This document shows, piece by piece, positions 18,753 to 28,693 of a stretch of 64,000 nt of DNA. The position numbers and the translations under genes were made by a program. The notes under the pieces are model-generated. The model ran no database searches and was not told the origin of the DNA. It saw nothing but the letters and a program-made list of their open reading frames with translations. The stretch is from Pseudomonas viridiflava (lineage in GTDB: Bacteria; Pseudomonadota; Gammaproteobacteria; Pseudomonadales; Pseudomonadaceae): contig NZ_RBTP01000003.1 of NCBI RefSeq assembly GCF_003702045.1, forward strand, positions 1 to 64,000, read 5' to 3'. Within the stretch, counting starts at the first letter, position 1. Every line of letters begins with the position of its first letter.

Positions 18753-19760
18753 TTACCAGGCGACGCCGAAGCCTGCGGTGTAACGAGTCTTGTCGACATC
18801 GCCATTGCTGGAGCCGCTGATGACGTCCTTCTCGGCTTTGAGGTTGAGCGAAGCCCATTCGGTGACTTTATAGCGCAGCCCCGCCTCGACATCCAGAGAG
18901 TAATCGGCAACGCCACTCAACGGCTTGCCCAGCTCGCCGTTGGTGAAGAACTCGACTTTCTTGCCGATCAGGTAGCGGTTGTAGTCCCAAGTACCAGCGA
19001 CCGAGTAGAAGTTTTCCTTCTCGTCGTTGGAAAATTCGAAATCCGTACGGTTGAGCAGCGCTCCGACCTTGAACGCACCCAGTTCGTCATCCCAGAACTG
19101 ATAACCAGGACCGGTACCCACGACACGCTGACGGGACAAGTCTTCGATCTTGTCGCGCTTGTAAGTCACGCGTGCATCCCAGAAGAATTTGTCGGTCAGG
19201 AAGCGGTCGATGGAGTACTCGGCGCTCCAGTTGTCGGTGCCGACCACGTCGTCTGTCGTTTCGCGGTTGTACTCGCCTCTGGCGTTATGACGCCATTGGC
19301 CATGACGCGCCGACGTCTTAAACGCGACGTTGTAATCATTGGTGTCGTTTTCAGCTTGCTGGAAATCCAGCGCGGCATCGATGTTGCCCTTCCAGACCAG
19401 ATCGGTGATGACCGGCTTGGGCTTGATGATCTGCTGGATGCTCGCCAGTTCGACCGTCTTGGGTGCATCGCCATTGGCCAGCACCACCTTGCCGTCATCG
19501 GACGCTTTGAGCGATTTGGCGACTTCACCGGTGTACTGATCCTGTTTGACCAGCAAGGGCTGATCACTTTCCAGGGTCTTGACCTGTTTCCAGTCGAGCG
19601 GAATGGCGCCACCGTATGCGGTCTGAAGCAGCAACTTGCCGCCGTCGAAAACCTTGATGGTCCCGGTCAATCTATCGCCGTTCTTCAGCCAGACGGTGTC
19701 GGCAAGCAAGGGAGTGGAAGCTGTGGTGATGGCAAGGCACAGAAGAGTTCTGGACAACAT
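18753..19760 (-). CDS. DUF481 outer-membrane barrel protein
   Basis: 335 residues with a signal peptide (LLCLAITTASTPLLA). An N-terminal module (VWLKNGDRLTGTIKVFDGG) is followed by strands with alternating aromatic residues ending RYTAGFGVAW; a terminal aromatic residue is the outer-membrane sorting mark. These features match the DUF481/YdiY family. It is convergent with the SDR gene and divergent from the alkyltransferase-like gene. Function unknown, perhaps a stress-related surface protein. Confidence 0.87.
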   Translation of the reverse strand: MLSRTLLCLAITTASTPLLADTVWLKNGDRLTGTIKVFDGGKLLLQTAYGGAIPLDWKQVKTLESDQPLLVKQDQYTGEVAKSLKASDDGKVVLANGDAPKTVELASIQQIIKPKPVITDLVWKGNIDAALDFQQAENDTNDYNVAFKTSARHGQWRHNARGEYNRETTDDVVGTDNWSAEYSIDRFLTDKFFWDARVTYKRDKIEDLSRQRVVGTGPGYQFWDDELGAFKVGALLNRTDFEFSNDEKENFYSVAGTWDYNRYLIGKKVEFFTNGELGKPLSGVADYSLDVEAGLRYKVTEWASLNLKAEKDVISGSSNGDVDKTRYTAGFGVAW

Positions 19761-19921
19761 AAGCGACTACTAGGCTCTAGTTTGGCGGGAAATCGGGCAT
19801 CATCCCGCTGAAAAGACGTCAAGGCAATCCAAGGACCCCTGAATACAGCAATCAAAGACCGTAAGATCCGTCCGTAGTTCCAGGAAACGACAATCAATCT
19901 CGTCTTATACAGGGTAAACAT

Positions 19922-20290
19922 GTGATCGACCCGGTTTCAGCGAAAAACGACCCCTGCGGTCTTTCACCCGCCGACGTACGGCGTACGGCGCTTTATCTGA
20001 CACTCGGTCAGGTGCCGGAGGGCAAGGTTGTGAGTTACGGGCAACTGGCGGAACTGGCAGGCTTGGGGCGCGCCGCACGCTGGGTAGGCCGCACGCTGAG
20101 CCAGTTGCCCAAGGGCTCTTCCCTGCCCTGGCACCGCGTCATTGCCGCTGGCGGCAAGCTCAGCCTGCCCGTTGGCAGCCCTTCAGGTGACGAACAGCGC
20201 GCCCGTTTGCGCGCCGAAGGCCTTACCATTCTGAACAATCGGGTGGATATGCAGCGTCATGGCTGGCGCCCTATGTCGTTCAACGGTTAG
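19922..20290 (+). CDS. Alkyltransferase-like (ATL) DNA damage recognition protein
   Basis: 122 residues, GTG start at 19922 with AGGG seven bases upstream; the ATG two bases earlier runs into a stop. It has the MGMT-type DNA-binding fold (VVSYGQLAELAGLGRAARWVG), but the active-site PCHR of repair enzymes is PWHR (residues 64-67). The cysteine that takes the alkyl group is therefore absent. ATL proteins such as E. coli YbaZ bind O6-alkylguanine and pass it to nucleotide excision repair. It precedes ampG by about 40 bp. Confidence 0.9.
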   Translation: MIDPVSAKNDPCGLSPADVRRTALYLTLGQVPEGKVVSYGQLAELAGLGRAARWVGRTLSQLPKGSSLPWHRVIAAGGKLSLPVGSPSGDEQRARLRAEGLTILNNRVDMQRHGWRPMSFNG

Positions 20291-20332
20291 AGTGCGCCCT
20301 TTGTTTTCGTAACCTGAGGCAGATTCCAGCCC

Positions 20333-21883
20333 ATGCCCCGTAAAACCTGGCGCGCCGCGCTCGCCGCATATGCCAGCCCATCGACTTTTGTGTTGCTGCT
20401 GCTCGGATTCGCTGCGGGCATGCCTTACATGCTGGTCTTTTCAACGTTATCGGTATGGTTGCGCGAGGCAGGTGTCGCTCGCGAAACCATTGGCTATGCC
20501 AGTCTTATCGGTCTTGCCTACGCGTTCAAATGGGTCTGGTCCCCGCTGCTCGACCAATGGCGCCTGCCGTTACTCGGAAAACTGGGCCGTCGGCGCTCTT
20601 GGCTCGTGCTGTCTCAGAGCCTTGTATTGCTGGGTCTCATCGGCATGGGTTTTTGTGATCCGCAACAGCACCTGTCCTGGTTGATTGCCATCGCGGTTAT
20701 CGTCGCGTTCGCATCTGCAACACAAGACATCGCCATCGACGCCTATCGCCTGGAAATCGCCCACGACACCCAGCAAGCGGCCTTGGCGGCCAGCTACATG
20801 TCTGGCTATCGCGTTGCCGCGCTGCTGGCGACCGCAGGTGCGCTGTATTTCGCCGAAGGCTTCGGCTCCACAGGTTTTGCTTACAAGCACTCGGCATGGA
20901 CCGGCACCTACGTGCTGTTCGGCCTGTTGATGCTTCCCGCACTCATCACCACACTGGTCATGCGCGAGCCGCCAGTGCCGCTGCGTACACAACTGTCGGC
21001 AGCGCGCTACGGCTTCACGCACCAACTGGCCTCGGTATTCGTGCTGATTGTGTTGCTGGTGTCCGTCCCTGCCATGTTCACCCAGCTTTACAACACCGAC
21101 TTCGCCAGCGTGCTGTTCGAAGACACGAGCTGGATGGACCTGCTGCTGGAAGACCGTGCCTTCCTACGCTCGATTCTCTACACCCTGCTCACCATCGGCT
21201 GCCTGTCTTCGATGGGCCGCCGCGGCCTGGCACCGGTGCTGACGCCGATCAACGACTTCATCATGCGCTACCGCTGGCAAGCGTTGCTGCTGCTGGGCCT
21301 GATTGCGACCTACCGGATGTCGGACACGGTGATGGGCGTCATGGCCAACGTGTTTTACATCGATCAGGGCTTCACCAAGGACCAGATCGCCAGCGTCAGC
21401 AAGATTTTCGGCCTGGTCATGACCTTGCTGGGCGCAGGCGTCGGCGGCCTGTTGATCGTGCGCTTCGGCATCATGCCGATCCTGTTCATCGGCGGCTTGA
21501 CCTCAGCGTCAACCAATATCCTGTTTCTGCTGCTGGCAGACATGGGGCCCAACATCAAAATGCTGATCCTGACCATCTCGCTGGACAACCTCAGCTCCGG
21601 CCTCGCAACGTCTGCGTTCGTGGCCTACCTGTCGAGTCTGACCAACCTCAAGTTCTCAGCCACCCAGTACGCCCTGCTTAGCTCGATCATGCTGCTGCTG
21701 CCACGCCTGATCGGCGGCTACTCGGGCGTGATGGTCGAGAAGTTCGGCTACCACAACTTCTTCCTGATCACGGCACTGCTCGGCGTACCGACCCTGATCA
21801 TGATCATCCTGCAGTGGAGCAAAGAGGCTCGTATTGCGAAGGTTGAAGAGCCGGTCGAGGGTTCGGGTATCGAGAAGCCGTGA
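20333..21883 (+). CDS. ampG: AmpG muropeptide permease
   Basis: 516 residues with about 12-14 membrane segments of the major facilitator type, starting MPRKTWRAALAAYASPSTFV. Typical AmpG sequence is seen in LLLGFAAGMPYMLVFSTLSVW and ATQDIAIDAYRLEI. It brings anhydro-muropeptides into the cytoplasm for wall recycling and so affects AmpR/AmpC beta-lactamase induction. The window has no ampC or ampR. Homologues differ in length at the C-terminus. Confidence 0.93.
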   Translation: MPRKTWRAALAAYASPSTFVLLLLGFAAGMPYMLVFSTLSVWLREAGVARETIGYASLIGLAYAFKWVWSPLLDQWRLPLLGKLGRRRSWLVLSQSLVLLGLIGMGFCDPQQHLSWLIAIAVIVAFASATQDIAIDAYRLEIAHDTQQAALAASYMSGYRVAALLATAGALYFAEGFGSTGFAYKHSAWTGTYVLFGLLMLPALITTLVMREPPVPLRTQLSAARYGFTHQLASVFVLIVLLVSVPAMFTQLYNTDFASVLFEDTSWMDLLLEDRAFLRSILYTLLTIGCLSSMGRRGLAPVLTPINDFIMRYRWQALLLLGLIATYRMSDTVMGVMANVFYIDQGFTKDQIASVSKIFGLVMTLLGAGVGGLLIVRFGIMPILFIGGLTSASTNILFLLLADMGPNIKMLILTISLDNLSSGLATSAFVAYLSSLTNLKFSATQYALLSSIMLLLPRLIGGYSGVMVEKFGYHNFFLITALLGVPTLIMIILQWSKEARIAKVEEPVEGSGIEKP

Positions 21884-21955
21884 TCACTACAAGGTTCTGT
21901 AATAACACCCAGCAGGCGAATAAGCCTGCGCCCCTTTGAACAGAAAGGAACGGAA

Positions 21956-22267
21956 GTGAACACCGCAAAAAAACCAAGCTTCAATCAATACCTGATGCTT
22001 GCCCTGATCGGGCTGGGCATCTGGATCCCTGTGATTTGGACCGCGCTGGCGTATGCCGCCTCAAGCGCCGCCGAGCCGATGACGGTTGGCAGTGCCGTCG
22101 TCCTGCTGGGCCAGCTTGAGATCTTCGCAATCATTTTTCTGATCATTTATGCGTTCTGCTTCAAGCCGTGGAGGCTCTCCACAGCGCTGCGCTTCGGTTT
22201 TTTCCTGAATGTGCTGGGCGCTGGCATCGCGGCGGTCGGTATCGTTGTGGCGCTGGCCAATCTGTAA
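21956..22267 (+). CDS. Small membrane protein of unknown function
   Basis: 103 residues from a GTG start with an AAAGGAA ribosome site. Three hydrophobic segments are visible (LMLALIGLGIWIPVIWTALAY, IFAIIFLIIYAFCF and FFLNVLGAGIAAVGIVVALA), so it is an inner-membrane protein. It follows ampG by 72 bp and precedes a strong terminator, so it may share ampG's transcript. I do not recognise the family. Confidence 0.8.
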   Translation: MNTAKKPSFNQYLMLALIGLGIWIPVIWTALAYAASSAAEPMTVGSAVVLLGQLEIFAIIFLIIYAFCFKPWRLSTALRFGFFLNVLGAGIAAVGIVVALANL

Positions 22268-22282
22268 CGAATCCCGCCCATT

Positions 22283-22316
22283 AAAAAGCCCTGGCTCGTG
22301 AGAGTCAGGGCTTTTT
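22283..22316. terminator. Bidirectional terminator
   Basis: An 11-bp stem AAAAAGCCCTG/CAGGGCTTTTT separates two convergent genes and works on both strands because A and T runs flank it. Confidence 0.93.
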
Positions 22317-22347
22317 CGTTTGTCACGCCGCAGCAGCAGCCGAAAGA

Positions 22348-23178
22348 CTACTCCTGAACGACACGCATCATCCGCTGGGGAGCCGGGATGTCGATGCCTG
22401 CGTCTTTCAGGCGATCACGCGCTTCGATGTTGAACAGCGACACCAAGTCGCCAAAGTCACCGGTCTTGGTCCAGACCCGCAACGACAGGGTAATGGCGTT
22501 CTCGCCCAGCGCTGCAACCACAGCTTGCGGAGCCGGATCTTCGAGTACGCGAGGGTCTTTGGCCATGTCCAGCAGGACTTGCAAGGCTTGCTTGAGGTCC
22601 GCGTCGTGGCTGACACCGATATCGAACACGACCTTGCGGGTCGGCTGGCGATTGGTATTGGTGATGATGCCGTTGGACAGGTTGCCATTGGGCATGATCA
22701 CGGTCCGGTTGTCGCCGGTCCGCAGCACGGTGTGGAAGATCTGAATGCTATCGACCGTGCCTGCCACGCCCTGCGCTTCAATCCAGTCACCGATGCGGAA
22801 CGGGCGAAACAGCAGAATCAGCACGCCGCCTGCGAAGTTCGCCAGACTGCCCTGCAACGCCAGACCGATTGCCAGACCGGCAGCACCGATGGCCGCGACG
22901 AATGAAGTGGTTTCGACGCCGATCATCGACGCGACACTGACCACCAGCAGTATCTTCAGAATAATGTTGGCCAGGCTGCTGACGAAACCCTGCAATGCCA
23001 GGTCCGCGTGACGCAGTGCCAGCAATGCGCCAAGCTTGCCGGTCAATCTGTTGATCAACCACCAGCCGATACACAGGGTCACCAGGGCCAGAAGCAGGCG
23101 GCTGCTGTACTGCATGATCATCGGAATCCAGGCCTGCGACGCTTGCCACAGGTGACCGACTTCTGCGTTTAAATCCAT
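22348..23178 (-). CDS. Small-conductance mechanosensitive channel (MscS family)
   Basis: 276 residues, close to E. coli MscS. Three N-terminal membrane segments end in the pore helix with alternating glycine and alanine (FVAAIGAAGLAIGLALQGSL), followed by the MscS signature FRIGDWIEAQGVAGTVDSI and the beta domain (NRTVIMPNGNLSNGIITN). It opens when membrane tension rises and releases solutes after osmotic downshock. Confidence 0.94.
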   Translation of the reverse strand: MDLNAEVGHLWQASQAWIPMIMQYSSRLLLALVTLCIGWWLINRLTGKLGALLALRHADLALQGFVSSLANIILKILLVVSVASMIGVETTSFVAAIGAAGLAIGLALQGSLANFAGGVLILLFRPFRIGDWIEAQGVAGTVDSIQIFHTVLRTGDNRTVIMPNGNLSNGIITNTNRQPTRKVVFDIGVSHDADLKQALQVLLDMAKDPRVLEDPAPQAVVAALGENAITLSLRVWTKTGDFGDLVSLFNIEARDRLKDAGIDIPAPQRMMRVVQE

Positions 23179-23297
23179 CTTTCTCTCCTTAACCTGACGA
23201 ACTGGCGTCGATGGACAGCGATGGCTGTCGTTTCAATGCACAGGGCGATTCGGACTGGCAGGAGAACCCACGGTTCCCCGGCACGTATTGCAAATCG

Positions 23298-23777
23298 TCA
23301 GTCACGGAAATTGTTGAATTGCAGCGGCATGCCCGAATCGTAGGCGCGCAGCGCTGCGATGGCTTCTTGCAGGTCGTCACGCTTCTTGCCCGTCACGCGT
23401 ACCTGCTCGCCCTGGATGGCGGCCTGAACCTTGAGCTTGGCTTCCTTGATGTGAGCGACGATCTTCTTCGCCAGCTCTTTATCGATGCCTTCACGCAGCA
23501 CGACTTCCTGCTTCATCAGCTTGCCGGAGGCGTAGGCGTCCTTGATCTCAAGGCACTTGGCGTCGATCTTGCGTTTGACCAATGCCAGCTTGAGGATCTC
23601 GATCATCGCTTCAAGTTGAAAGTCTGCTTCGGCGGTGAGGCTGACGGTCAATTCCTTGAACTCGAATGTCCCTTTACCTTTCAGGTCGTAGCGACGATCC
23701 AGTTCTTTGATGGCGTTGTCGACGGCATTCGTGACTTCGTGTTTATCCAATTCGGACACTACGTCGAACGAGGGCAT
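23298..23777 (-). CDS. yajQ: YajQ family nucleotide-binding protein
   Basis: 159 residues from the ATG at 23777 ([19 protein letters not shown]), the usual family start. The two ferredoxin-like halves are recognisable, with [20 protein letters not shown] in the first and [19 protein letters not shown] near the end. YajQ-type proteins have been reported to bind cyclic di-GMP and act as effectors in Xanthomonas and relatives, and to bind RNA or nucleotides. The ligand here is not shown by sequence. Confidence 0.93.
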   Translation of the reverse strand: MPSFDVVSELDKHEVTNAVDNAIKELDRRYDLKGKGTFEFKELTVSLTAEADFQLEAMIEILKLALVKRKIDAKCLEIKDAYASGKLMKQEVVLREGIDKELAKKIVAHIKEAKLKVQAAIQGEQVRVTGKKRDDLQEAIAALRAYDSGMPLQFNNFRD

Positions 23778-23903
23778 GTATGTTCTCCAATTGAACGGCG
23801 CGCACGGCAATCAACGGCGCGCATGACTTGACGGTATGAAAGAACGCTCATTATAACGAGACTTTTCCGGCCTTCACTGTGAGCCTTTCATGTCGAATAC
23901 TGA

Positions 23904-24869
<966 letters not shown>

Positions 24870-24913
24870 CCCGCGCTACCCTGCTTGCTCCACCTGCCAT
24901 TGCGACCTGCCCC

Positions 24914-26950
24914 ATGCCTTTGCGCCAACGCCTGGAAAACCTGCCTGTCGGCCAGAAGCTGCTCGCCGCCCTGCTGGTCTTGATGACCACCGTGCTGCTG
25001 GTGGCCAATCTGACCTTCATCAGCGCGGCCTACTACATCTCTCAGGAAGCAATGGCCCCGCAGGCGTTGCAGACCATTGGCCGCCTGATCAGCAGTGCCA
25101 ACCTCAACGAAAATGCGCTGAACTCGCCCAACGACGCGCGCGCATTGCTGAGGGAGCTGAAAAGCTACGGCCCGTTGCGGGCAGCGGCGATCTACGACAA
25201 CGACGGCGAACGACTGGGACAGGTTCAGCAAGGCGAAAGCCTCGAATTGCCTCATCACTTCAAAGACCTTGAAAGCTGGCGCCTGACCGAGTTTCGCAGC
25301 ACGCAGGTCATCACCGTACCCAAGGGTGAACAGCCTCCGGGGCATCTGCTGCTAGTCGCCAGCAGTGAGTTGCCGCCAGCCTTCTACACCGGCACATTGA
25401 CTGCCAGCCTCGGGATTCTGGTGTTCAGTGTGCTGTTGTGGCTGGTTGTGGCGCGGCAGATTCGTCGCCTGATCACCGAGCCCATTTATCAGTTGGAAGA
25501 ACTTTCACGGCAGGTGACGCGCGAAGAAAACTACGCCTTGCGCGCCGAGCCCGGCAATGAGGACGAAATTGGCAGCCTCGCTGAGGCGTTCAACACCATG
25601 CTGTCGCGCATCGAAGCCCGCGAACAGCAGCTCAAGCGCGCCCGTGACGACTCTCAGGAAGCCTACGATCAGGCGCAGGGTCTGGCTGAGGAAACCCGGC
25701 ATACCAATCGCAAGCTGGAGCTGGAAGTGCAGGTGCGCAGCAAGATCGAAAAGAAGCTCACCGGTTTTCAGAATTACCTCAACAGCATCATCGATTCGAT
25801 GCCGTCGGCCATGATTGCGCTGGACGAACAGCTTTACGTCACCCAGTGGAATCAGGAAGCCAGCGCCTTGTCGGGCACCACGCTGGATGAGGCCATGAAT
25901 CAACCGATCTTCATAGCCTTCGAACCGATGCGCTCGTTCCTGCCGCAGATCAAGCACACGGTAGAACGACACAGCGTCACCAAGATCGAGCGCGTGACCT
26001 GGATCAAGAACGACGAGCCACGCCATTATGCGCTGACGTTCTACCCGCTGACTGGCGATGCGGGCCGGGGTGTGGTGATTCGTATCGACGACATCACACA
26101 GCGGATCTCGCTGGAAGAAATGATGGTGCAGTCGGAAAAAATGCTCTCCGTTGGCGGCCTCGCGGCTGGCATGGCGCACGAAATCAACAACCCGCTGGGC
26201 GCGATCCTGCATAACGTGCAGAACATCCGGCGGCGCCTGTCGCCAGACCTGCCGAAGAACCTTGAACAGGCCGAAGCTGACGGTATTGACCTGGAGGTCG
26301 TGAACAACTACCTGGCCAGTCGCGAAGTGCCGCAATTGCTCGACGGTATTCAGCAAGCTGGCGCACGGGCGGCGAAAATTGTCAGCCACATGCTCAACTT
26401 CAGCCGCCTGAGCAATCGTCAGCTCTCGCCATGCGACCTGCCTGCATTGATTGATCAGGCCGTGGAAATCGCCAGCAACGATTTCGACCTGACCATCGGT
26501 TTCGACTTCAAGGGCCAGCACATCATCCGTCAGTTCGACCCGGAGCTGGGGCCTGTGCCGTGCATCGCCAACGAACTGGAACAAGTGCTGCTGAACCTGC
26601 TGAAAAACGCTGCGCAAGCCATTCACCAGCGGCCTGACGGCGAAGATCAGGGGCGCATCACTCTGCGCACCCGGCTCAACCCACCGTGGGCCGAGATTCA
26701 GGTAGAAGACAACGGCGTCGGCATGTCCGAAAGCGTGCGCAAGCGCACCTTCGAACCTTTTTTCACCACCAAGGAGATCGGCCAGGGCACCGGACTGGGC
26801 CTGTCGGTGTCGTACTTCATCATTACCAACAACCACAAGGGCCAGATGGAAGTGCAATCGTCCGTCGGCACTGGCACCTGTTTCACCTTGCGCCTGCCGC
26901 TGATCGCCAATCAGGTGAACGTGCAGCAACAGGTTATTTCCAAGCCATGA
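24914..26950 (+). CDS. Membrane sensor histidine kinase (HAMP-PAS-HisKA-ATPase)
   Basis: 678 residues. Membrane segments at about 15-40 and 165-185 flank a periplasmic region of about 125 residues. A HAMP domain (about 180-235), a coiled-coil (ARDDSQEAYDQAQGLAEE), a PAS domain (about 285-395) and a kinase core follow. His422 lies in GMAHEINNPLGAIL; the ATP site has NLLKNAAQAI, DNGVG and GTGLGLSVS. The group is that of PA4398, reported to affect swarming and biofilms in P. aeruginosa. No response regulator lies beside it, so its partner is encoded elsewhere. Confidence 0.91.
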   Translation: MPLRQRLENLPVGQKLLAALLVLMTTVLLVANLTFISAAYYISQEAMAPQALQTIGRLISSANLNENALNSPNDARALLRELKSYGPLRAAAIYDNDGERLGQVQQGESLELPHHFKDLESWRLTEFRSTQVITVPKGEQPPGHLLLVASSELPPAFYTGTLTASLGILVFSVLLWLVVARQIRRLITEPIYQLEELSRQVTREENYALRAEPGNEDEIGSLAEAFNTMLSRIEAREQQLKRARDDSQEAYDQAQGLAEETRHTNRKLELEVQVRSKIEKKLTGFQNYLNSIIDSMPSAMIALDEQLYVTQWNQEASALSGTTLDEAMNQPIFIAFEPMRSFLPQIKHTVERHSVTKIERVTWIKNDEPRHYALTFYPLTGDAGRGVVIRIDDITQRISLEEMMVQSEKMLSVGGLAAGMAHEINNPLGAILHNVQNIRRRLSPDLPKNLEQAEADGIDLEVVNNYLASREVPQLLDGIQQAGARAAKIVSHMLNFSRLSNRQLSPCDLPALIDQAVEIASNDFDLTIGFDFKGQHIIRQFDPELGPVPCIANELEQVLLNLLKNAAQAIHQRPDGEDQGRITLRTRLNPPWAEIQVEDNGVGMSESVRKRTFEPFFTTKEIGQGTGLGLSVSYFIITNNHKGQMEVQSSVGTGTCFTLRLPLIANQVNVQQQVISKP

Positions 26951-26965
26951 CCAGGAGCCACTGAA

Positions 26966-27544
26966 ATGGGCTTTCGTTTGTCGAAGATCTACACACGTAC
27001 CGGGGACACCGGGGAAACCGGGCTGGGTGACGGCCGTCGCGTCTCCAAGGACCATCCGCGCGTCGAGGCCATTGGTGAAGTCGACACCCTGAACAGTCAG
27101 TTGGGCCTGCTGCTGGCCGGACTCATAGAGCTGGCACCTAATGTTTCCGGGCTCAACGAAGTGATCGAGGTTCTGGCGCCCTGTCAGCATCGACTGTTCG
27201 ACCTCGGCGGCGAACTGGCCATGCCGAGCTACAAGGCGCTGAACAGCGCAGAGGTCGATCGCCTTGAAGCAGCGATCGACGTCTGGAACGAGGAATTGGG
27301 GCCGCTGGAAAACTTCATCCTGCCCGGCGGTTCAGCGCTGATTGCACAGGCTCATGTGTGCCGCAGCCTGGCGCGCAGTGCCGAGCGCCGCTGCCAGCAT
27401 CTGAATGCGGTGGAACCGCTGGAAGGATCTGGTCTGGCGTACATCAACAGATTGTCCGACCTGCTGTTCGTCGCCGCACGGATCATTGCCCGGCGACAAG
27501 GCATCGCCGAGATCCTGTGGCAGCCTGCGCCGAAGCCGGAGTAA
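26966..27544 (+). CDS. ATP:cob(I)alamin adenosyltransferase (PduO type)
   Basis: 192 residues with the PduO-type start KIYTRTGDTGETGLGDGRR that binds ATP, the motif GEVDTLNSQLGLLLA, and the later ARSAERRC and INRLSDLLFVAAR segments that hold the active-site arginines. It turns corrinoids into adenosylcobalamin. The ATG at 26966 has a CCAGGAG site, 13 bp after the kinase stop, so the two genes may be co-transcribed. Confidence 0.93.
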   Translation: MGFRLSKIYTRTGDTGETGLGDGRRVSKDHPRVEAIGEVDTLNSQLGLLLAGLIELAPNVSGLNEVIEVLAPCQHRLFDLGGELAMPSYKALNSAEVDRLEAAIDVWNEELGPLENFILPGGSALIAQAHVCRSLARSAERRCQHLNAVEPLEGSGLAYINRLSDLLFVAARIIARRQGIAEILWQPAPKPE

Positions 27545-27585
27545 GGCTGCCTGGCAAGTTTGCCAGTGCATTTATCGAAGTGTGT

Positions 27586-27624
27586 CGCTTGAAATGCAGT
27601 CTTCGTGGACAAGTCCACTCCCAC
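27586..27624 (+). repeat. REP element 1
   Basis: REP-type arm CTTCGTGGACAAGTCCACTC at 27601-27620, preceded by CGCTTGAAATGCAGT, which is repeated before REP element 3. Imperfect palindrome GTGGACAAGTCCAC at its heart. Confidence 0.85.
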
Positions 27625-27639
27625 GCACGCAATTCAACA

Positions 27640-27663
27640 GTGGGAACGGACGTGTCCACGAAG
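27640..27663 (-). repeat. REP element 2 (inverted)
   Basis: Inverted partner of element 1, with arm GTGGGAACGGACGTGTCCAC read on the plus strand. Together with element 1 it forms a REPIN-like inverted pair separated by 15 bp. Confidence 0.85.
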
Positions 27664-27689
27664 GGCTGTTACAACCAATCGAAATGCGA

Positions 27690-27727
27690 CGCTTGAAATA
27701 CAGTCTTCGTGGACAAGTCCACTCCCA
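27690..27727 (+). repeat. REP element 3
   Basis: Direct copy of element 1 at an offset of 104 bp, differing in the base pair G/A in the leading CGCTTGAAATACAGT. Three REP copies lie in a 140-bp gap between convergent genes, which shows nothing else. Confidence 0.85.
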
Positions 27728-27743
27728 ACGGGTCTAGCATGAC

Positions 27744-28691
27744 TCAGAGCGCTTCAGGCCAAAACGCACGGATCCCTGCAACGCCCTGAGCGCCGCTTTC
27801 CCACGCTTTTTGCCTTTCGGCAGGCCCTACGCCCCCTAGCAGGTAAACAGGCTTGCTGAAGCCTGTGATCAGCTGCGTAGCCTGCTCCCAGCCCAGCGGG
27901 GCAGCACCAGGATGGGTCAACGTCGGCTGAACCGGCGACAGGGTGACGAAATCCACGCCCATCTGTTCCGCCAGCGCCAGTTCTTCGGCGTTGTGGCACG
28001 AAGCGGCCAGCCAGCGATCTTCCGGAAAAGGCCGTCCACGGCTCGCGTATTTACGCAACTGCTCAGCGGTCAGGTGCCAGCCGGCAGACGGGAAGTCTCC
28101 CAGCCATTCCAGCGGCCCTTTGAGCATCAGTTGCGCCTTGCCTGCGCACAGACCCGCAGCGTCAACCGCCATGTCGCGGTACTTGGGGTCATAGCCACCA
28201 GGGGCGCGCAACTGGACCAGTTTGATGCCGCCAGCAATGGCTTTCTGAATCCCCCTCAGGACCTCGATATTGTCCAGTCCTTCCGGGGTGATCAAGTACT
28301 CGCCCGGCAGACGTGCCGCAGCGACGATTGGTCGGTTGGCAGCCGGAAAGTCGTAGTTGGCCAGCTCGCGTGAACTCGCCCACACCAGCGGCTGCCCTTC
28401 GACACCCTGTGGCTCGCCGGTGAACGCCGAGACTTCCCACACATCCAGCAGCACGTGCTTGTCCGGGTAGTCATGCTGAATCTTGATCAGTGGACGCGCC
28501 GCTGTGACTACGATGCCCAACTCTTCCAGCAGCTCGCGCCCCAAGGCAGACTCGACCGCTTCGCCCTCCTCGACCTTGCCACCGGGAAACTCCCACAGGC
28601 CGCCCTGATGCTGACTGTCAGACCTTTTGGCGATCAGGATTTTGCCGTCGGCGCCACGAATGACGGCAGCGGCCACGTGAATGCGTTTCAC
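27744..28691 (-). CDS. mutT: Nudix hydrolase fused to ThiE-like domain
   Basis: 315 residues, GTG start at 28691 with GAGGAG nine bases before. Residues about 5-130 form a Nudix domain; the signature GGKVEEGEAVESALGREL plus LEELGI is complete, consistent with hydrolysis of oxidised dGTP as in MutT. Residues about 140-315 resemble thiamine-phosphate synthase (VQLRAPGGYDP, GVDFVTLSPVQPTLTHP, LLGGVGP). This fusion is common in gamma-proteobacteria, and the second half is probably not the main ThiE. It follows the GST gene with only 2 bp between. Confidence 0.9.
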   Translation of the reverse strand: MKRIHVAAAVIRGADGKILIAKRSDSQHQGGLWEFPGGKVEEGEAVESALGRELLEELGIVVTAARPLIKIQHDYPDKHVLLDVWEVSAFTGEPQGVEGQPLVWASSRELANYDFPAANRPIVAAARLPGEYLITPEGLDNIEVLRGIQKAIAGGIKLVQLRAPGGYDPKYRDMAVDAAGLCAGKAQLMLKGPLEWLGDFPSAGWHLTAEQLRKYASRGRPFPEDRWLAASCHNAEELALAEQMGVDFVTLSPVQPTLTHPGAAPLGWEQATQLITGFSKPVYLLGGVGPAERQKAWESGAQGVAGIRAFWPEAL

Positions 28692-28693
28692 GA

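Noticed and set aside
25505-27190. Long minus-strand open frame inside the sensor kinase gene
   Set aside because: It lies opposite a well-supported kinase gene; long antisense frames are common in GC-rich genomes and it has no domain features.
27586-27727. CRISPR-like repeats
   Set aside because: Units are palindromic REP elements in both orientations with irregular spacing, and there are no cas genes.
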